From contig MFBQ01000003.1 in assembly GCA_001776475.1 (NCBI GenBank), positions 1 through 20,966 on the forward strand: a stretch of DNA of 20,966 nucleotides, read 5' to 3'. Position numbers and translations under genes: made by a program. Positions 14,068 through 20,966 of this stretch are shown here, in pieces. Positions within the stretch are counted from its first letter, which is position 1. Every line of letters starts with the position of its first letter. Origin of the DNA: Candidatus Curtissbacteria bacterium RIFCSPLOWO2_01_FULL_41_18. Its GTDB lineage: Bacteria > Patescibacteriota > Microgenomatia > Curtissbacterales > GWA2-41-24. The notes under the pieces are model-generated. The model was given only the letters and a program-made list of their open reading frames with translations, had not been told where the DNA came from and did no database searches.

Positions 14068-15347
14068 TGAATAAAGAAACTTTAAAAAATTGGCGCGGAA
14101 CAGTCGCCGTCATGGGAGTTGATTGGGGTGATTCTGGCAAGGGCAGACTTATCGACGATCTTGCATCACGCGCGCATATCGTAGCCAGGTACGCAGGCGG
14201 TTCCAATACCGGTCACACGGTTAAAAATCAATACGGCCGTTTTGCCCTGCATATTATTCCTTCCGGTATTTTTAACCCTAAAGCAATATGTCTTGTTGGT
14301 AGAAATGTTGCTGTAGACGCAGAGATCTTAGTTGAAGAAATGTCACAACTAGATGGATCAGGCATTTCTTATCATAATTTAATTATTGACGAGCAAGCAT
14401 CACTGACGATGCCCTGGCATAAACTCCGTGATGGCCTGCGCGAAAAAAGAAGAGATCAAATAATTGGTACGACCGGCCACGGGGTAGGCCCGACATATGC
14501 TGATAGGACCGAAAGGGTAGGTCTTCTTGTCAAGGATTTAATTTCAAAAGACTTCAAACAAAAAATTGAAAAAGAAGCTCAGTTTCAAAACGAATACTAT
14601 AAACTCAACTTAAATGTGCGAGCCATTTATGTAAAATACACAAAACTTACAGCAAAAATCAGAAAATTTATAGGTAAAACAATCCCGATAATCAGAGAAG
14701 CCAAAAATAAAGGCAAAAATATCCTATTTGAAGGAGCGCAAGGTTACTTTTTAGATATTGATGTTGGAACTTATCCGTTTGTTACATCGTCCAATCCCGG
14801 TATAGTTGGTATCTGGCGTTGCTTTGATCTGCATCCGTCGGAAATAAATCAAGTTATCGGTATCACCAAAGCTTACATGACGCGCGTTGGTGAAGGCCCA
14901 ATGCCGACGAAAATTAGCAGAGAAGTTGCAAAACATATTGTCGAAAAAGGCAAAGAAATAGGCACCACCACCGGTAGAACGCGTACTCCTGGCTGGCTGG
15001 ATTTAGTATTGATTAAAGCTGCAGTCGATATCAATAAAATAACCAGCCTGGCAGTTACTAAACTGGACGTTTTAACTGGTATTAGCCCGATAAGAATATG
15101 TGTTGGTTACAAAATTGACGGCAAGGATGTTGACTATCTTGCCCACGATGCCGATTTCATGGCAAAAATTAAGCCAGAATATATAGAGGTTGCAGGCTGG
15201 CAAGAAGATATTTCAGACGTCAGAGTTTTTGAAAGACTTCCAAAAAATGCGCAAAACTATATAAAAACCATCGAAAAAATAGTTTCTGTTCCCGTTAAAT
15301 TTATTGCAGTCGGACCAGAAAGGGGACAAGTAATATGGGTAGATTAA
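14067..15347 (+). CDS. purA: Adenylosuccinate synthetase PurA
   Basis: PurA joins IMP and aspartate with GTP, the first step from IMP to AMP. The 426-residue protein carries the GTP-binding loop WGDSGKGR (20-27) with catalytic Asp22; most relatives have Glu where this has Ser23. Other marks are GGSNTGHT (44-51) with catalytic His50, GTTGHGVGPTYADR, FEGAQGYFLDID and TTTGRTRTPGW. Length is normal. The ATG at 14067 overlaps the purP1 stop (TGATG); a TTG one codon earlier is less likely. No Shine-Dalgarno sequence is seen. It lies between two purP-like genes, and the last 13 bp overlap the second one. Confidence 0.94.
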   Translation: MNKETLKNWRGTVAVMGVDWGDSGKGRLIDDLASRAHIVARYAGGSNTGHTVKNQYGRFALHIIPSGIFNPKAICLVGRNVAVDAEILVEEMSQLDGSGISYHNLIIDEQASLTMPWHKLRDGLREKRRDQIIGTTGHGVGPTYADRTERVGLLVKDLISKDFKQKIEKEAQFQNEYYKLNLNVRAIYVKYTKLTAKIRKFIGKTIPIIREAKNKGKNILFEGAQGYFLDIDVGTYPFVTSSNPGIVGIWRCFDLHPSEINQVIGITKAYMTRVGEGPMPTKISREVAKHIVEKGKEIGTTTGRTRTPGWLDLVLIKAAVDINKITSLAVTKLDVLTGISPIRICVGYKIDGKDVDYLAHDADFMAKIKPEYIEVAGWQEDISDVRVFERLPKNAQNYIKTIEKIVSVPVKFIAVGPERGQVIWVD

Positions 15348-16471
15348 ATATCAAATATAAGATATCAAATATCAGAAACACTAAAGCCTATACTATCGCC
15401 GTCATTGGTTCACACAGCGCCTTGGATATTTGCCGCGGCGCCAAAGAGGAAGGATTTAAGACTTTAGTCATAGTCGAAAAAGGCAGGGATAAAACCTATG
15501 CGAAGTATTTTAAAACACGAGCTTCGCTCGGATGTGTCGATGAAGTTTTATATGTCGATAAATTTAAAGATATTATTCTACCAAAGTTCCAGAAAATCTT
15601 AAAATCTAAAAACTGCATTTTTATTCCCCACCGGTCCTTCGAGGTATACGTTAATGATTACAATGCCATAGAAAATGATTTTGAGATTCCAATTTTTGGC
15701 AATAAAAAGCTTTTAAGATTTGAAGAAAGGGCCGAAAATCCAAACCAATACAACATTTTGGAAAAAGCCAATATTAAATATCCAAAAAAATTTAAAGATC
15801 CAAAAGATATCAATACCATTGTTATAGTTAAGGTAAACGAAAAGGAAAGAAAGTACGAAAGAGCTTTCTTTCTGGCACATTCTCCAGAGCAGCATCAATC
15901 AGAGTCAGAAAGGTTAATTAAAGAAGGGGTTATCACTAAAAAAGATCTGAGTGATGCTATTATCGAAGAATTTATTTTGGGCGTTCAAGTTAATTTTAAT
16001 TTCTTCTACTCAATAGTTGATCATAGACTCGAATTAGTCGGAACAGATACCAGAAGACAGACAGATATAGAAGGAATTTTAAAGTTGCCTGTTGACCAAC
16101 AAAGTGAACTATTTAAGATTAGACCGATATATCCTCAGTATGAAGAGGCCGGACATATTGCTGTTACGGTTTTGGAATCTATGCTGGAGCCTGCCTTTGA
16201 AATTGGCGAAAAATTTGTTAAAGCTACAGAAAAAATGGTTAAACCCGGCGTTATCGGCCCATTCGCTCTGCAAGCAGTAATCACGCCAGGCCCGCCAAAA
16301 AAGGAGATCATTGTATTTGATGTTTCACCTAGAATGCCGGGAAGCCCGGGAATTTTTGCGACCCCATACAGTGGTTATTTATATGGTCATTCAATATCTA
16401 TGGGTAGACGTGCTGCTATGGAAATCAAAGCTGCCATCAAGAATAACAAGTTAGAGCAAATCGTAACTTAA
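15335..16471 (+). CDS. Divergent second PurP-like ATP-grasp protein
   Basis: This 378-residue protein is clearly related to PurP but has changed key sites. The N-terminal IAVIGSHSALDICRGAKEEGF is kept. IPHGSF has become IPHRSF (98-102). The Gly-rich ATP-grasp loop is replaced by VIVKVNEKERKYERAFF, without glycines. GPFCLET has become GPFALQA. The EIS.RI.AGTN region is FDVSPRMPGSPG (328-339). Archaea also carry PurP paralogues of uncertain function. Because no FAICAR cyclohydrolase is visible in the window, this protein is a candidate for that or a regulatory/partner role (inference only). It starts 13 bp inside purA; AAAGGGG upstream is a weak Shine-Dalgarno. A simple AT repeat encodes residues 4-14, and a palindrome encodes residues about 61-66. 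Confidence 0.85.
   Translation: MGRLNIKYKISNIRNTKAYTIAVIGSHSALDICRGAKEEGFKTLVIVEKGRDKTYAKYFKTRASLGCVDEVLYVDKFKDIILPKFQKILKSKNCIFIPHRSFEVYVNDYNAIENDFEIPIFGNKKLLRFEERAENPNQYNILEKANIKYPKKFKDPKDINTIVIVKVNEKERKYERAFFLAHSPEQHQSESERLIKEGVITKKDLSDAIIEEFILGVQVNFNFFYSIVDHRLELVGTDTRRQTDIEGILKLPVDQQSELFKIRPIYPQYEEAGHIAVTVLESMLEPAFEIGEKFVKATEKMVKPGVIGPFALQAVITPGPPKKEIIVFDVSPRMPGSPGIFATPYSGYLYGHSISMGRRAAMEIKAAIKNNKLEQIVT
15346..15376 (+). repeat. AT-rich simple repeat at the purA/purP2 junction
   Basis: Repeated ATATCAAAT/ATATAAG-type units overlap the purA stop and the first codons of the second purP gene (IKYKISNIR). A related run occurs in miaA at 1739-1766. Confidence 0.65.
15515..15535 (+). repeat. 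Short in-frame palindrome in the second purP gene
   Basis: CGAGC (15518-15522) and GCTCG (15526-15530) form a hairpin around TTC, with outer ACA and TGT. It encodes TRASLG, an apparent insertion relative to the other PurP copy, between the YAKYFK and VDEVLYVDKF segments. Confidence 0.6.
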
Positions 16472-16473
16472 AA

Positions 16474-16503
16474 TTGATTTATGGATGATAAATAACCTAT
16501 AAT
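16474..16503 (+). promoter_or_regulatory. purB promoter (leaderless layout)
   Basis: TTGATT (16474-16479), an 18-bp spacer and TATAAT (16498-16503) end five bases before the purB ATG at 16509. Confidence 0.75.
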
Positions 16504-16508
16504 ACGGA

Positions 16509-17930
16509 ATGTCCAAGAAAATGTCAGATAGACAACTAAACTTACCTTTGACAGAACTTACAGCAGTCAGTCCTCTTGATGGACGTTACCGAGAAAAAAT
16601 TGTAGAGCTTGCTCCTTACGTCTCCGAGTTTGCTCTCATAAGAACGAGGTTTGAAATAGAAGCTAAATACTTGGTTGCTTTATCGGACATTGGAATCGTC
16701 AGAAAATTGAAAGAGCCTGAAAGACGAAAATTGGAATCTTTTAGTCGAAGTATCACATTAAAAGAAGCCCAAAAAGTCAAAAAGGTCGAGCAGGAAACTA
16801 GACACGATGTTAAAGCAATGGAGAGATCATTCAGAAAAATGGTCAAAGGTACATCACTTAGAGACTTAACTGAAATGATCCATCTTGGTCTTACATCCGA
16901 AGACATCAATAATTTAGCATACCGACTCATGCTAAAAAGAGCTACAAACGAAATCTGTATACCGCCCCTCGATACATTTGTGGACGAGCTTTGTGAAAGA
17001 GCAAGGACATTTAAAACTATGCCAATGCTTGCAAGAACACATGGACAATCTGCAGTACCAACAACTGTTGGTAAGGAATTAATTGTTTTTGCAACGAGAG
17101 TTAACAGGGAAGTTAGAAAACTTGAAGCCCAAAAGCTATCCGGTAAACTTACAGGAGCAGTTGGTAATTTTAATGCGTTAACCTTTGCTTATCCCGAAAT
17201 CGACTGGCTATCTTTTTCTGAAAAATTCGTAGAATCTTTAGGATTTGATCCAAATCTAGTAACGACACAAACTAATCCCTATGAGGATACTATAGAATAC
17301 TTTCAAACTATCCAGAGGATCAACGGAATACTTTTAGATTTTGCCCAGGATATGTGGCGCTATGTTAGTGATGATTGGTTTGTGCAAGAAGTTAAAAAAG
17401 GAGAAGTCGGCTCCTCCACTATGCCTCAAAAAGTAAACCCGATCGATTTTGAAAATGCGGAAGGTAACCTTACTTTAGCAAACGGGCTCTTTGAGACACT
17501 TTCCCGCAAACTTGCGGTTTCAAGATTGCAAAGAGATCTTTCCGACAGCACAACCATCAGAAATATCGGAACAACGCTTGGATATTCACTTGTTGGGTAT
17601 AAAAGCATTTTAACTGGAATTACTCGTGTCAGACCGAATAAAGCTAGAATTGAAGAGGTTTTAGACCATGATTGGTCGATACTCTCTGAGGCGGTTCAGA
17701 CGCTTCTCAGAAAGGCTGGGGTACAGGACCCATACTCGTTAATTGCATCTTTAACTAGAGGAAAGCATATTCACCAAGACTGGAGTCGCTGGGTTGATGA
17801 GTTACCCATTGATGATGTACAAAAAGGTGAATTGAAAAAACTTACGCCAAGTACATATACCGGGCTTGCTGCCGATATAGTAGATAGAGGAATCAAAGAT
17901 ATTCTAAAGTCAAGGAGAAAGGATAATTGA
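16509..17930 (+). CDS. purB: Adenylosuccinate lyase PurB
   Basis: PurB acts twice in the pathway: it releases fumarate from SAICAR to give AICAR, and from adenylosuccinate to give AMP. The 473-residue protein resembles the E. coli type. It has LTAVSPLDGRYREK (17-30), TSEDINN (129-135), RTHGQ (176-180) with the likely catalytic His178, and the fumarase-superfamily signature GSSTMPQKVNP (301-311) with catalytic Ser302; E. coli has His where this has Gln307. The start follows a strong promoter. Its TGA overlaps the TTG start of purE, so purB, purE and purC form one unit. Confidence 0.96.
   Translation: MSKKMSDRQLNLPLTELTAVSPLDGRYREKIVELAPYVSEFALIRTRFEIEAKYLVALSDIGIVRKLKEPERRKLESFSRSITLKEAQKVKKVEQETRHDVKAMERSFRKMVKGTSLRDLTEMIHLGLTSEDINNLAYRLMLKRATNEICIPPLDTFVDELCERARTFKTMPMLARTHGQSAVPTTVGKELIVFATRVNREVRKLEAQKLSGKLTGAVGNFNALTFAYPEIDWLSFSEKFVESLGFDPNLVTTQTNPYEDTIEYFQTIQRINGILLDFAQDMWRYVSDDWFVQEVKKGEVGSSTMPQKVNPIDFENAEGNLTLANGLFETLSRKLAVSRLQRDLSDSTTIRNIGTTLGYSLVGYKSILTGITRVRPNKARIEEVLDHDWSILSEAVQTLLRKAGVQDPYSLIASLTRGKHIHQDWSRWVDELPIDDVQKGELKKLTPSTYTGLAADIVDRGIKDILKSRRKDN
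17913..17922 (+). promoter_or_regulatory. Shine-Dalgarno site for the TTG start of purE
   Basis: AGGAGAAAGG precedes the TTG at 17927. Its presence supports TTG as the true initiation codon. Confidence 0.7.
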
Positions 17931-18454
17931 AAAAACCACAAGTTGCTATTGTGATGGGTTCCGATTCGGACCTTAATAAAATGTCCGAGGCTGCCCAAAT
18001 CTTAGATGAGCTTGGAATAGAAAATGAGGTACTTGTTCTTTCTGCTCATCGGACCCCCGAAGAAACTACAGATTTTGCACAAAATGCAAAAAAACGAGGG
18101 CTAAAAGTAATTATTGCCGGAGCCGGCGGCGCTGCTGCTCTGCCGGGAACTATTGCAGCGTTAACTACTTTGCCGGTTATTGGTGTTCCAATTAAATCTA
18201 AATCGTTAGAAGGACTGGACTCCTTGCTTTCTATTACCCAAATGCCTCCGGGAGTACCTGTTGCTACAGTCGGAATAGATAGTGCCCAGAATGCAGGACT
18301 GCTGGCAGCAATTATTATCGGTGCACAGGATTTAAAAGTTGATAAAAAGGTCGAAGATTATAAAAAAAGTCTTCAACAAAAAGTTATTAAGAAAAATAAA
18401 CAGCTAGTTAAGGTCGGGTGGGCAAAATATATTAAAGAAGTCAGTGGAAAATGA
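17927..18454 (+). CDS. purE: PurE, N5-CAIR mutase / AIR carboxylase family
   Basis: PurE places the carboxyl group on the imidazole ring to give CAIR. Class I rearranges N5-CAIR made by PurK; class II uses CO2 directly. The 175-residue protein has VMGSDSDL (9-16), SAHRTP (39-44) with the catalytic-type His41, AGAGGAAALPG (64-74) and ITQMPPGVPVAT. It looks class I-like, but the usual AAHLPGM is AAALPGT, losing a His that is common in class I. No purK is in the window, so the class is uncertain. The start is TTG, overlapping the purB stop (TTGA), with a good Shine-Dalgarno sequence. Its stop overlaps the purC ATG. Confidence 0.92.
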   Translation: MKKPQVAIVMGSDSDLNKMSEAAQILDELGIENEVLVLSAHRTPEETTDFAQNAKKRGLKVIIAGAGGAAALPGTIAALTTLPVIGVPIKSKSLEGLDSLLSITQMPPGVPVATVGIDSAQNAGLLAAIIIGAQDLKVDKKVEDYKKSLQQKVIKKNKQLVKVGWAKYIKEVSGK

Positions 18455-19422
18455 TCGATAAAAAAACCATTGCTAAAAATATTCCCAATGCCATCAAAAC
18501 CGTTAAGGTTAAAGGTCTTGGCAAAAAAGAAAGTGGAAAAGTTCGCGACTGGTATTCAAAAGGCAGTTTCAGAATTTTAATTGCCACTGACAGAATTTCG
18601 GCCTTTGATAAAGTTTTGGGTCTTATTCCGTTTCGCGGAGCAGTTTTAAATATGCTTTCACAGTTTTGGTTTGAAAAAACTCGCGACATTATCCCCAATC
18701 ATATGATTGGGGTCGTTGACCCTAACATCATGTTGATTTCAGAAGCAAAAGCCCTGCCTGTTGAAGTAGTTGTTAGAGGTTATATTACCGGAGTTACCAG
18801 TACGTCTCTTTGGAAAAGATACTCGGAAGGCGAAAGAGTAATCTATGGAATTAAATTTCCGGATGGCCTTAAAAGACATCAGAAGCTAAAAAGTCCAGTT
18901 ATCACTCCGACTACTCGTGGTACAGGAGCAGGCGGTCATGACGAACCGATTACCAAAGAGGAAATCATAAGGCAAAAATTAATACCCGCTGCAATTTGGA
19001 GACAGGTAGAAAAAGTCGCCTATGCACTTTTTGATCGAGGGACAAAAATTGCAAGTTCTGCAGGTTTTATCCTGGCGGATACCAAGTATGAATTTGGTCT
19101 TGATAGAAAAGGCAGATTAATATTAATTGACGAAATTCATACGCCAGATTCAAGCCGCTTCTGGTTAAAGGAGTCTTACTACCAAAAAATGAAAAAGGGT
19201 GAAGATCCCGAAAATTATGACAAAGAGTATATGAGGCTTTGGTTTGTCAAAGAGGGATACGCCGGTCGCGGCAAAGCCCCCCAAATGCCCGAAAGCTTAA
19301 TAGTCAAAATCTCACAAAGATATATAGAGGTTTATGAAAAGTTAACTGCAGAAAAATTTGAAATCGATACAACGAAACCCCAATTGACAAGAATTCTGGA
19401 AAGCCTAAGTAAATTAATATAA
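18451..19422 (+). CDS. purC: SAICAR synthetase PurC, long form
   Basis: PurC couples CAIR to aspartate with ATP to give SAICAR. The 323-residue protein has SGKVRDWY (28-35), ATDRISAFD (45-53), LPVEVVVRGYITG (102-114), the SAICAR synthetase signature LADTKYEFGLD and IDEIHTPDSSRFW. At this length it matches the longer form found in yeast Ade1 (about 306) and some bacteria rather than the compact 237-residue E. coli enzyme. The ATG overlaps the purE stop (ATGA), linking two consecutive steps. Only a weak purine run (AGTGGAAA) precedes the start. Confidence 0.95.
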   Translation: MIDKKTIAKNIPNAIKTVKVKGLGKKESGKVRDWYSKGSFRILIATDRISAFDKVLGLIPFRGAVLNMLSQFWFEKTRDIIPNHMIGVVDPNIMLISEAKALPVEVVVRGYITGVTSTSLWKRYSEGERVIYGIKFPDGLKRHQKLKSPVITPTTRGTGAGGHDEPITKEEIIRQKLIPAAIWRQVEKVAYALFDRGTKIASSAGFILADTKYEFGLDRKGRLILIDEIHTPDSSRFWLKESYYQKMKKGEDPENYDKEYMRLWFVKEGYAGRGKAPQMPESLIVKISQRYIEVYEKLTAEKFEIDTTKPQLTRILESLSKLI

Positions 19423-19423
19423 A
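19394..19423 (+). promoter_or_regulatory. guaA promoter candidate (leaderless layout)
   Basis: TATAAA (19418-19423) ends five bases before the guaA ATG. TTCTGG (19394-19399) with an 18-bp spacer is a weak -35 candidate. It lies inside the end of purC. Confidence 0.4.
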
Positions 19424-19428
19424 TTCTC

Positions 19429-20952
19429 ATGGTTGGTGTTATTAATTTCGGAGGCCAATACGCCCATCTTATCGCCAGACGTTTAAGAGAACTTGGAGTT
19501 AAAAGCGAACTAATTTCTCCTGACGTAAAAATCGATAGACTTAAAAAGATGAATCCCCAGGCTCTAATTTTTTCAGGCAGTCCTTATTCTGTTTACGAAA
19601 AAAATGCTCCCAAAATTGACCCTAAAGTTTATAATCTTGGCTTGCCCATTCTAGGAATTTGCTACGGTCATCAACTAATGGCCTATCAGCTTGGAGGCAA
19701 GGTCGCCAGCCATCAGGCAAAACAGTACGGCAAGGAAGACCTGGAAGTCATCAAAAGATCCCCACTTTTTCAAGCCTTATCCAAAAAAGAGACTGTTTGG
19801 TTTTCTCATGGAGATCACGTGGATGATTTGCCGAAGGGATTTGTAGTGATTGCACAGACCAAAAATTCTAAAATTGCTGCCATGCAAAACCAGTCTTTGA
19901 ATTTTTATGGAATCCAATTCCATCCCGAGGTTACCCACACTACAGGTGGTATGAAGATACTGCAAAATTTCCTTTTTAAGATTTCTAAAGCAAAAAAAGA
20001 CTGGAGCTTACCTCAAGTCAAAGAACAAATAATAAAAGAAACAAAAAAACAAATAGGGGACAGTAAAGTTTTAATGGCAATATCCGGCGGCGTTGATTCA
20101 CTTGTTGCTGCGACGCTTCTCAAAGAGGCGGTTGGTAAAAACCTGTACCCCGTCTTTATCGATACGGGGCTGCTTCGCGCCTACGACGTCGCTGATTTTG
20201 AAGATATCCTTAAAAAAGTGAAGTTTGAAAATGTGGTGATCGTAAAAGCAGAAGAAAGGTTTTTGAAAGTTCTCAAGGGAGTAGTGGATCCGGAAGAAAA
20301 ACGCGCAAAAATCGCCAAACTCTATTTTGAAATCTTAGAAGAAGAAGCAAAAAAAATTGGCAAAGTTTTATATCTTGCCCAGGGAACAATTTATCCTGAT
20401 AGAATTGAATCGGCAGCACCCACCAAACATGCCGACAAGATTAAAAGCCACCACAACGTTACCCTGCCCCACGGCCTGAAGTTAAAGATCATTGAGCCGC
20501 TTGCTGATCTCTATAAAGATGAGGTCAGAAAGTTAGGCAAACTTCTTAACTTGCCGGATGAATTTTTAAATCGTCACCCGTTTCCCGGTCCCGGTCTGGC
20601 GATTAGAATTTTGGGTGAAGTCACAAAAGAAAGACTTGATATTGTTGCCAGATCTGATGAGATTTTTATCTCCGAGCTAAAATCAACAGGAATATACGCC
20701 AAGGTAGCGCAATCCTTGACCGCTCTTCTACCTGTCAAATCAGTAGGCGTTATGGGTGATGCCCGCACCTACTCCTACATCATCGCTTTACGATCTGTAG
20801 ACACTTTGGATTTTATGACTGCCGACTGGTCAAAAATCCCCAGTGAAGTTTTAGAAAAAATTTCTTCAAGAATCGTTAACGAAGTACGTGGGATCAACCG
20901 TGTGGTTTACGACATTACCCAAAAACCCCCAGCCACAATTGAGTATGAATAA
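19429..20952 (+). CDS. guaA: GMP synthase (glutamine-hydrolysing) GuaA
   Basis: GuaA aminates XMP to GMP using ATP and glutamine. The 507-residue protein is complete. The N-terminal glutaminase has Cys78 in GICYGHQ, and His165 and Glu167 in QFHPEVTH. The ATP pyrophosphatase domain has the P-loop SGGVDS at 219-224 and later YPDRIESAAPT. The C-terminal dimerisation domain ends in NEVRGINRVVYDITQKPPATIEYE, the usual GuaA end. Its start lies six bases after the purC stop. Its substrate XMP requires GuaB, which is not in this window. Confidence 0.97.
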   Translation: MVGVINFGGQYAHLIARRLRELGVKSELISPDVKIDRLKKMNPQALIFSGSPYSVYEKNAPKIDPKVYNLGLPILGICYGHQLMAYQLGGKVASHQAKQYGKEDLEVIKRSPLFQALSKKETVWFSHGDHVDDLPKGFVVIAQTKNSKIAAMQNQSLNFYGIQFHPEVTHTTGGMKILQNFLFKISKAKKDWSLPQVKEQIIKETKKQIGDSKVLMAISGGVDSLVAATLLKEAVGKNLYPVFIDTGLLRAYDVADFEDILKKVKFENVVIVKAEERFLKVLKGVVDPEEKRAKIAKLYFEILEEEAKKIGKVLYLAQGTIYPDRIESAAPTKHADKIKSHHNVTLPHGLKLKIIEPLADLYKDEVRKLGKLLNLPDEFLNRHPFPGPGLAIRILGEVTKERLDIVARSDEIFISELKSTGIYAKVAQSLTALLPVKSVGVMGDARTYSYIIALRSVDTLDFMTADWSKIPSEVLEKISSRIVNEVRGINRVVYDITQKPPATIEYE

Positions 20953-20966
20953 GTGGGGTAGATAGA

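Noticed and set aside
1..20966. Archaeal origin, suggested by PurP and leaderless starts
   Set aside because: MiaA, TATAAT/-35 promoters and E. coli-type PurB are bacterial traits; PurP alone is better explained by transfer.

Overview
The window is AT-rich, densely packed bacterial DNA. It most likely comes from a member of the Candidate Phyla Radiation (Patescibacteria), probably a Microgenomates-type lineage. The reasons are: short GC-rich palindromes of a kind common in such genomes, sitting inside genes; very short intergenic gaps; several small lineage-type hypothetical proteins; TATAAT-like boxes placed 5-7 nt before start codons; and a bacterial MiaA and RNase P RNA next to an archaeal-type PurP. 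TGA is a normal stop codon here, which argues against the CPR lineages that recode it. The taxonomic call is inference; no rRNA gene is present.

Region 1 (1-3205, + strand): the 3' part of a multi-pass membrane protein (GT-C glycosyltransferase-like), miaA, and an AI-2E/PerM-family membrane protein, joined by 4-8 bp overlaps. Region 2 (3222-3820, - strand): an unusually large (about 600 nt) RNase P RNA gene. It carries several extra palindromic hairpins and a duplicated copy of the conserved 3' P4 strand. Region 3 (3913-4113): a small two-helix membrane protein.

Region 4 (4177-10830): purine synthesis from PRA to AIR, encoded by a PurN-PurD fusion, a PurL with a double PurS-like N-terminus, PurQ and PurM. 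Region 5 (10863-12961): small hypothetical genes (DUF5674, a helical protein, a two-helix membrane protein, a single-pass membrane protein on the - strand) and a HAD-like protein with a DxHGT motif. Region 6 (13012-20952): a PurP (formate-dependent AICAR formyltransferase), PurA, a second and divergent PurP homologue, PurB, PurE, PurC (long form) and GuaA.

Together the pur genes cover nearly all of de novo purine synthesis from phosphoribosylamine, plus the branches to AMP and GMP. This is notable because most CPR bacteria lack the pathway. Not seen here are PurF, PurK, an FAICAR cyclohydrolase (PurH or PurO) and GuaB. The best leads for something undescribed are the palindrome-riddled rnpB, in-frame palindromic peptides in four proteins, a systematic leaderless promoter layout, and the second PurP-like protein, whose ATP-grasp motifs differ from the first.
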